DNA of 6,452 nt from an uncultured Sutterella sp. (lineage in GTDB: Bacteria; Pseudomonadota; Gammaproteobacteria; Burkholderiales; Burkholderiaceae_F), in assembly GCA_900764215.1 (NCBI GenBank), contig CAAFNI010000375.1, forward strand, positions 1-6,452. Direction: 5' to 3'. The notes below the pieces were generated by a model, which had not been told where the DNA came from, ran no database searches, and saw only the letters and a list, made by a program, of their open reading frames with translations. The stretch's first letter is position 1. Every line of letters begins with the position of its first letter. Position numbers and translations under genes: made by a program. Shown here one piece after another: positions 5,427 to 6,452 of this stretch.

Positions 5427-6415
5427 GATTCTGGAGGGATGAGGATAAAGGGTTGAGCATGGAGGCGATGCGGCTCACGATTTCCCGGGCGACGTCCCAC
5501 TTGGAGGCGGGGCCGTAGGCTTGGGCGCTGTCGGGCGTTACGAAGAGGACGCAGTTGTCGGGGCTGCCGATGGCGCTTCGGGCCAGATTGCCGACGATCA
5601 GGTCAGCATGCTTGGCGATGCACTTGCTGCGCGCGTAAGCCTCGAGGTTTTCGGCTTCGGCCGCAAATCCCACCTTGAGCCCGACGTCGCTGCGTGCCCC
5701 GACGGTGCGCAGTATGTCCGGATTTTCTTCAAGGCGAAGTTCGGGAAGCTGACCGGCCGCCTTCTTCATCTTGCCGTTCACGGCGTTGGCAACGCGCCAG
5801 TCGGCCACCGCGGCTACGCCGACGAAGACGTCCGCACCGTCCGGCTCGAGCGCTCCTTCAACGGCGGCGAGCATTTCGGAAGCCGTCGTCACGTCGATGC
5901 GCGTCACGCCAAAGGGCGTCGGGAGGTGAACGGGACCGCAGACGAGCATCACCTGCGCGCCCGCATCCCGGGCGGCGCGCGCAACTTCAAAGCCCTGAAG
6001 CCCGGAGCTGCGGTTGGTGATGCCGCGCACGTCGTCGATCGGCTCGAAGGTGGGGCCTGCCGTGACAAGCACGCGCCTTCCTTCAAGGGTTTTGGGGCTG
6101 AGGAGTCCGCAGAGCAGATCCAGAACCTCGGCGGGCTCCGCCATGCGGCCTGCGCCGACGTCGCCGCACGCCTGAAGGCCGCACGCCGGTCCGGCAAAGT
6201 GCGCGCCGCAGCGGCGAAGCCGTTCGACATTGCGCAGGTTGGCCGGGTTCTCCCACATGAAGCGGTTCATGGCGGGCACGAAGAGAACGGGCTGGCGCCT
6301 TGCAGCGATAAGGGTGGAGACGAGGTCGTCGGCAATGCCGTGTGCGGCCTTGGCAATAATGTTCGCCGTGGCGGGCATCACGATGAGGAGATCGCACGCG
6401 CGGTTGAGCTCGATG
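5416..6415 (-). CDS. coaBC: CoaBC bifunctional phosphopantothenoylcysteine decarboxylase/synthetase, N-terminus missing
   Basis: CoaB joins 4'-phosphopantothenate to cysteine using CTP, and CoaC decarboxylates the product to 4'-phosphopantetheine, a precursor of coenzyme A. About 332 genuine residues are present; E. coli has 406. The sequence starts at IELNRACDLL, just after the point where E. coli has catalytic His75. The residual base C at the break would fit the third base of a CAC His codon. CoaC motifs are PATANIIAKAAHGIADDL, PAMNRFMW and the substrate-clamp Cys in ACGDVGAGRM. CoaB motifs are VTAGPT, DDVRGITNRSSG, AAVADWR and the Lys-rich KMKK matching Lys289. The family's SSGKMG reads SSGLQG here. 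The gene ends 11 bases inside dut. Bases beyond 6415 are adapter, so the apparent start MGSEMCIRDS is false. The true 5' part (~75 residues, including the Rossmann start of the flavin domain) lies off the contig. Confidence 0.95.
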
Positions 6416-6452
6416 CTGTCTCTTATACACATCTCCGAGCCCACGAGACTCG
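6416..6452. other. Illumina Nextera adapter (sequencing artefact)
   Basis: Bases 6416-6434 (CTGTCTCTTATACACATCT) are the 19-bp Tn5 mosaic end used by Nextera transposase. Bases 6435-6449 (CCGAGCCCACGAGAC) are the read-2 adapter, and the final TCG may be the start of an index. In reverse it translates to the well-known artefact peptides MGSEMCIRDS and MYKRQ. Genomic sequence ends at 6415, and these bases should be trimmed. Confidence 0.98.

Noticed and set aside
5434..5456. Small + strand frame after GGAGGG near 5432 (ATGAGGATAAAGGGTTGA)
   Set aside because: It has only five codons and lies inside the conserved C-terminal coding region of coaBC on the other strand. The purine run is chance.
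6083..6430. Minus-strand frame beginning MYKRQ
   Set aside because: Its start is encoded by the Nextera adapter, and the rest is a shadow frame of coaBC.

Overview
The window is GC-rich bacterial chromosome, probably a betaproteobacterium of the order Burkholderiales. The Sutterellaceae are my best guess. This rests on gene order (xseA next to sodB, clpS-clpA, dut next to coaBC) and on protein character, and no search was run. I see no phage, insertion sequence, CRISPR array or RNA gene. Most of it is core housekeeping DNA, with one unusual locus in the middle.

Layout, left to right. The 3' end of xseA (exonuclease VII large subunit) enters from the left edge. An AT-rich leader with three back-to-back inverted repeats follows, then sodB (iron superoxide dismutase), closed by a very strong intrinsic terminator. 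Next is a three-gene + strand operon: clpS, clpA and a DUF2199-like gene whose start codon overlaps the clpA stop. A second strong hairpin terminator, sharing its stem core with the first, separates this operon from two convergent minus-strand genes. These are dut (dUTPase) and coaBC (coenzyme A biosynthesis), which overlap by 11 bases. coaBC is cut off by the window edge.

The clp operon is the most interesting part. The ClpA-like unfoldase has an intact second ATPase ring and ClpP-docking loop. Its first ring carries Asn in place of the Walker B catalytic Glu. Its N-domain is strongly diverged, and an acidic linker makes it roughly 115 residues longer than E. coli ClpA before the first Walker A motif. 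The neighbouring ClpS keeps its N-degron pocket but appears to have lost residues that contact ClpA in E. coli. The downstream DUF2199-like protein ends in an acidic segment closely resembling one in the ClpA linker. Together these suggest a remodelled Clp protease with a possible new partner. That is inference.

The last 37 bases are not genomic. They are the Illumina Nextera transposase/read-2 adapter followed by three bases. This creates a false N-terminus (MGSEMCIRDS) on the coaBC reading frame.
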